In this document: one piece after another, positions 62,990-64,000 of the stretch
How positions within the stretch are numbered: the stretch's first letter is position 1
Layout: each line of letters begins with the position of its first letter
Assembly: GCA_023389055.1 (NCBI GenBank)
Contig: JAEWFA010000053.1
Location: forward strand, 62,001-126,000
DNA length: 64,000 nucleotides
Reading direction: 5' to 3'
Origin: Pseudomonadota bacterium
GTDB taxonomy: Bacteria > Pseudomonadota > Gammaproteobacteria > Burkholderiales > Burkholderiaceae_E
The notes under the pieces: model-generated
The model's database searches: none
What the model was told of the DNA's origin: nothing
The model's input: only the letters and a program-made list of their open reading frames with translations
Program-made: the position numbers and the translations under genes

Positions 62990-63206
62990 GCGCCTGGTCC
63001 CGGCTCAGGCGTTCGGCTGCCGGCAGGCGTCCGCGGAATTTGCGCAGCGCCTTCAGCGTTTCCTCCGGAGTCGGAGCGCGGACCACTCCAAGACCTTCGT
63101 CGAGCGGGCGCAATTCGACCCGGTCCCCGACCTCGAGGCCCATTTCCTCGACCAGCTTTTTCGGCAGCCGGACCGCCAGCGAATTTCCCCATCGTGCGAC
63201 TTGCAT
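62979..63206 (-). CDS. vapB: AbrB/VapB-type antitoxin (pair 1)
   Basis: A 75-residue antitoxin with an N-terminal swapped-hairpin AbrB domain (MQVARWGNSLAVRLPKKLVE, EMGLEVGDRVELRPL) and a C-terminal toxin-binding tail (PTPEETLKALRKFRGRLPAA). The ATG at 63206 is chosen because upstream codons run through the operator. It represses the operon from the inverted repeat at 63220-63246. Confidence 0.9.
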   Translation of the reverse strand: MQVARWGNSLAVRLPKKLVEEMGLEVGDRVELRPLDEGLGVVRAPTPEETLKALRKFRGRLPAAERLSRDQAHAR

Positions 63207-63219
63207 GGTTGATCCTGAG

Positions 63220-63246
63220 AGATATACGCAACAAAAAAGTATATCT
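63220..63246. promoter_or_regulatory. operator/promoter of the first vapBC pair
   Basis: A perfect inverted repeat AGATATAC (63220-63227) / GTATATCT (63239-63246), 11-bp spacer, AT-rich in a GC-rich setting, 13 bp before the vapB start. On the minus strand it includes TATACT, a good -10 box. Confidence 0.75.
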
Positions 63247-63295
63247 TGTGCGAGTACGATCGGCACATCGACGCGGCTCTTCGTGCCACCGGCCC

Positions 63296-63730
63296 TCACG
63301 GAGCAATCAACGCGAGGCGCGGAAAGTAACTGGCGTAGCCGGAGCGATCGCGGGTCAGGACGGACAGATTCGCAACGGCCGCATGCGCTCCGATGTAGAA
63401 GTCGGCAAGCGGCCGCGGTCGTGAGCCGCTACGGCTGCGATAGAGCGAAAAGGCGGTGGCCGCCAACGCAGCACACGACCAGGGAAGCGCGCTGCGCCAC
63501 GTCTCGTATACGTCGAGCAGCGCGTCCAGCGCCTGCACGTCGGTCTTCGGCACCAGCAGCTCCGTGTAGATCACGATATTGACGTGGAGCGGAGCCCGCG
63601 TACTGCACTCTTGAAGTCGGTCGATGGCCCAGCCATGCCAGGCGCTCTCTTCGTCGATGCTGTCGATCCAGACGTTCGTGTCGACGAGAACGCCGGCGCT
63701 CCCGTCGTAGGTCGACAGCGCGTTCGTCAT
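63296..63730 (-). CDS. vapC: VapC-type PIN ribonuclease toxin (pair 2)
   Basis: A 144-residue PIN toxin: Asp17 (GVLVDTNVWIDSI), Glu57 (IVIYTELLVP), Asp110 (PLADFYIGAHA) and Asp128 (VLTRDRSGYASYFP) form the active site. It begins 6 bp after the stop of its antitoxin gene. The family pattern (TRDRSGYASYFP) is that of the FitB-like/VapC group. Confidence 0.92.
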   Translation of the reverse strand: MTNALSTYDGSAGVLVDTNVWIDSIDEESAWHGWAIDRLQECSTRAPLHVNIVIYTELLVPKTDVQALDALLDVYETWRSALPWSCAALAATAFSLYRSRSGSRPRPLADFYIGAHAAVANLSVLTRDRSGYASYFPRLALIAP

Positions 63731-63736
63731 GGGTGG

Positions 63737-64000
63737 CTACCGGGCGGTGCGCCGGCCGGGTTTTCTGGAGACCTGTGTCGGCTCCTCTGCGCGGAGGAAA
63801 GACATGATTTCGTCCGCGCTCATTTGACGGAACTCCGGTGCGAAGCTGCGGCGAACTCGCTCGGCAGCCTTGCGGAATTCGGCACGACGGTCGTCTCGAA
63901 CGTGCGTGGCTACGGGAGTAATGACGATCCGACCGCCTTCCAGGCCGAACGACACCGAGCTTCCGGGCCGGATGCCTGCAGCGTCCCGGATGGCTTTCGG
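63737..64000 (-). CDS. vapB: AbrB-type antitoxin (pair 2), 5' end outside window (partial)
   Basis: 88 codons are visible on the minus strand, open to the right edge. The first readable residues, PKAIRDAAGIRPGSSVSFGL, followed by EGGRIVITPV, are the second half of an AbrB domain, so only about 10-20 residues are missing. A helical toxin-binding tail follows (ADEIMSFLRAEEPTQVSRKP). It is the antitoxin for the vapC gene 6 bp downstream. Confidence 0.85.
   Translation of the reverse strand, partial: PKAIRDAAGIRPGSSVSFGLEGGRIVITPVATHVRDDRRAEFRKAAERVRRSFAPEFRQMSADEIMSFLRAEEPTQVSRKPGRRTAR

Overview
The window reads as a high-GC chromosome segment of a beta-proteobacterium, most likely Burkholderiales. 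The reasons are the GC-rich codon use, the rpsF-priB-rpsR-rplI-dnaB order with a priB gene, the alaC-hom-thrC-moeA-moaD-moaE...clpB housekeeping string, a PEP-CTERM protein and phasin-type granule genes. This is inferred from gene content; no rRNA or tRNA gene was seen and the genus is not assigned.

Layout. (1) 0-8.5 kb: a truncated TPR-like gene, then a lipid module: TetR regulator, patatin-like lipase and phasin on one strand, a two-domain fatty acyl-CoA reductase on the other, then an alpha/beta hydrolase, a GMC oxidoreductase and a Tat-exported small protein. Together they suggest formation, storage and turnover of long-chain alcohols or esters. (2) 8.5-12.4 kb: a FFLEELY-type protein and the S6-PriB-S18-L9-DnaB operon. 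(3) 12.4-18.3 kb: a divergent MocR regulator facing a complete TRAP transporter and a class II HMG-CoA reductase, a predicted mevalonate uptake and oxidation unit. (4) 18.4-28.5 kb: PhoH/PIN protein, Bcp peroxiredoxin, Mth938-like protein, alaC, hom, thrC, mobB, moeA, moaD and moaE, with a ccdAB toxin-antitoxin pair set between moaD and moaE. (5) 28.6-34.8 kb: crcB, a HAD phosphatase, an old-yellow-enzyme homologue, a shortened LrgA-LrgB chimera and clpB with a heat-shock-type promoter.

(6) 34.8-39.9 kb is a decayed accessory region: a DUF433/Phd junction separated by one stop codon, a PIN protein, a RelE-XRE pair, a 54-bp repeat in two copies, a composite HigB/HigA/NadS relic, an enoyl-CoA hydratase gene with an internal deletion, an isochorismatase-type gene whose 5' half is inverted, and a lower-GC patch with a methyltransferase-like membrane protein. 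(7) 40.1-55.4 kb is a Tad/Flp pilus locus: two TadE/G-type minor pilins, two Flp pilins, prepilin peptidase, an extra AAA ATPase with a winged-helix front end, CpaB, CpaC secretin, a small lipoprotein, CpaE/TadZ, CpaF/TadA, TadB, TadC, a large Ig-like repeat lipoprotein and a TPR lipoprotein with a LytR_C domain. (8) 55.6-64 kb: tex, a PEP-CTERM protein with a sigma-54-like upstream site, a 702-residue lipoprotein, a LuxR-type regulator with a perfect 10+10 bp palindrome in the intergenic region, and two VapBC pairs, the last cut by the window edge.

The strongest leads are the mevalonate unit, the variant Tad locus, the acyl-CoA reductase lipid island, and the rearranged genes of the 34.8-38.8 kb region and of lrgAB. 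All functions are read from sequence motifs and remembered family features; no database search was run.
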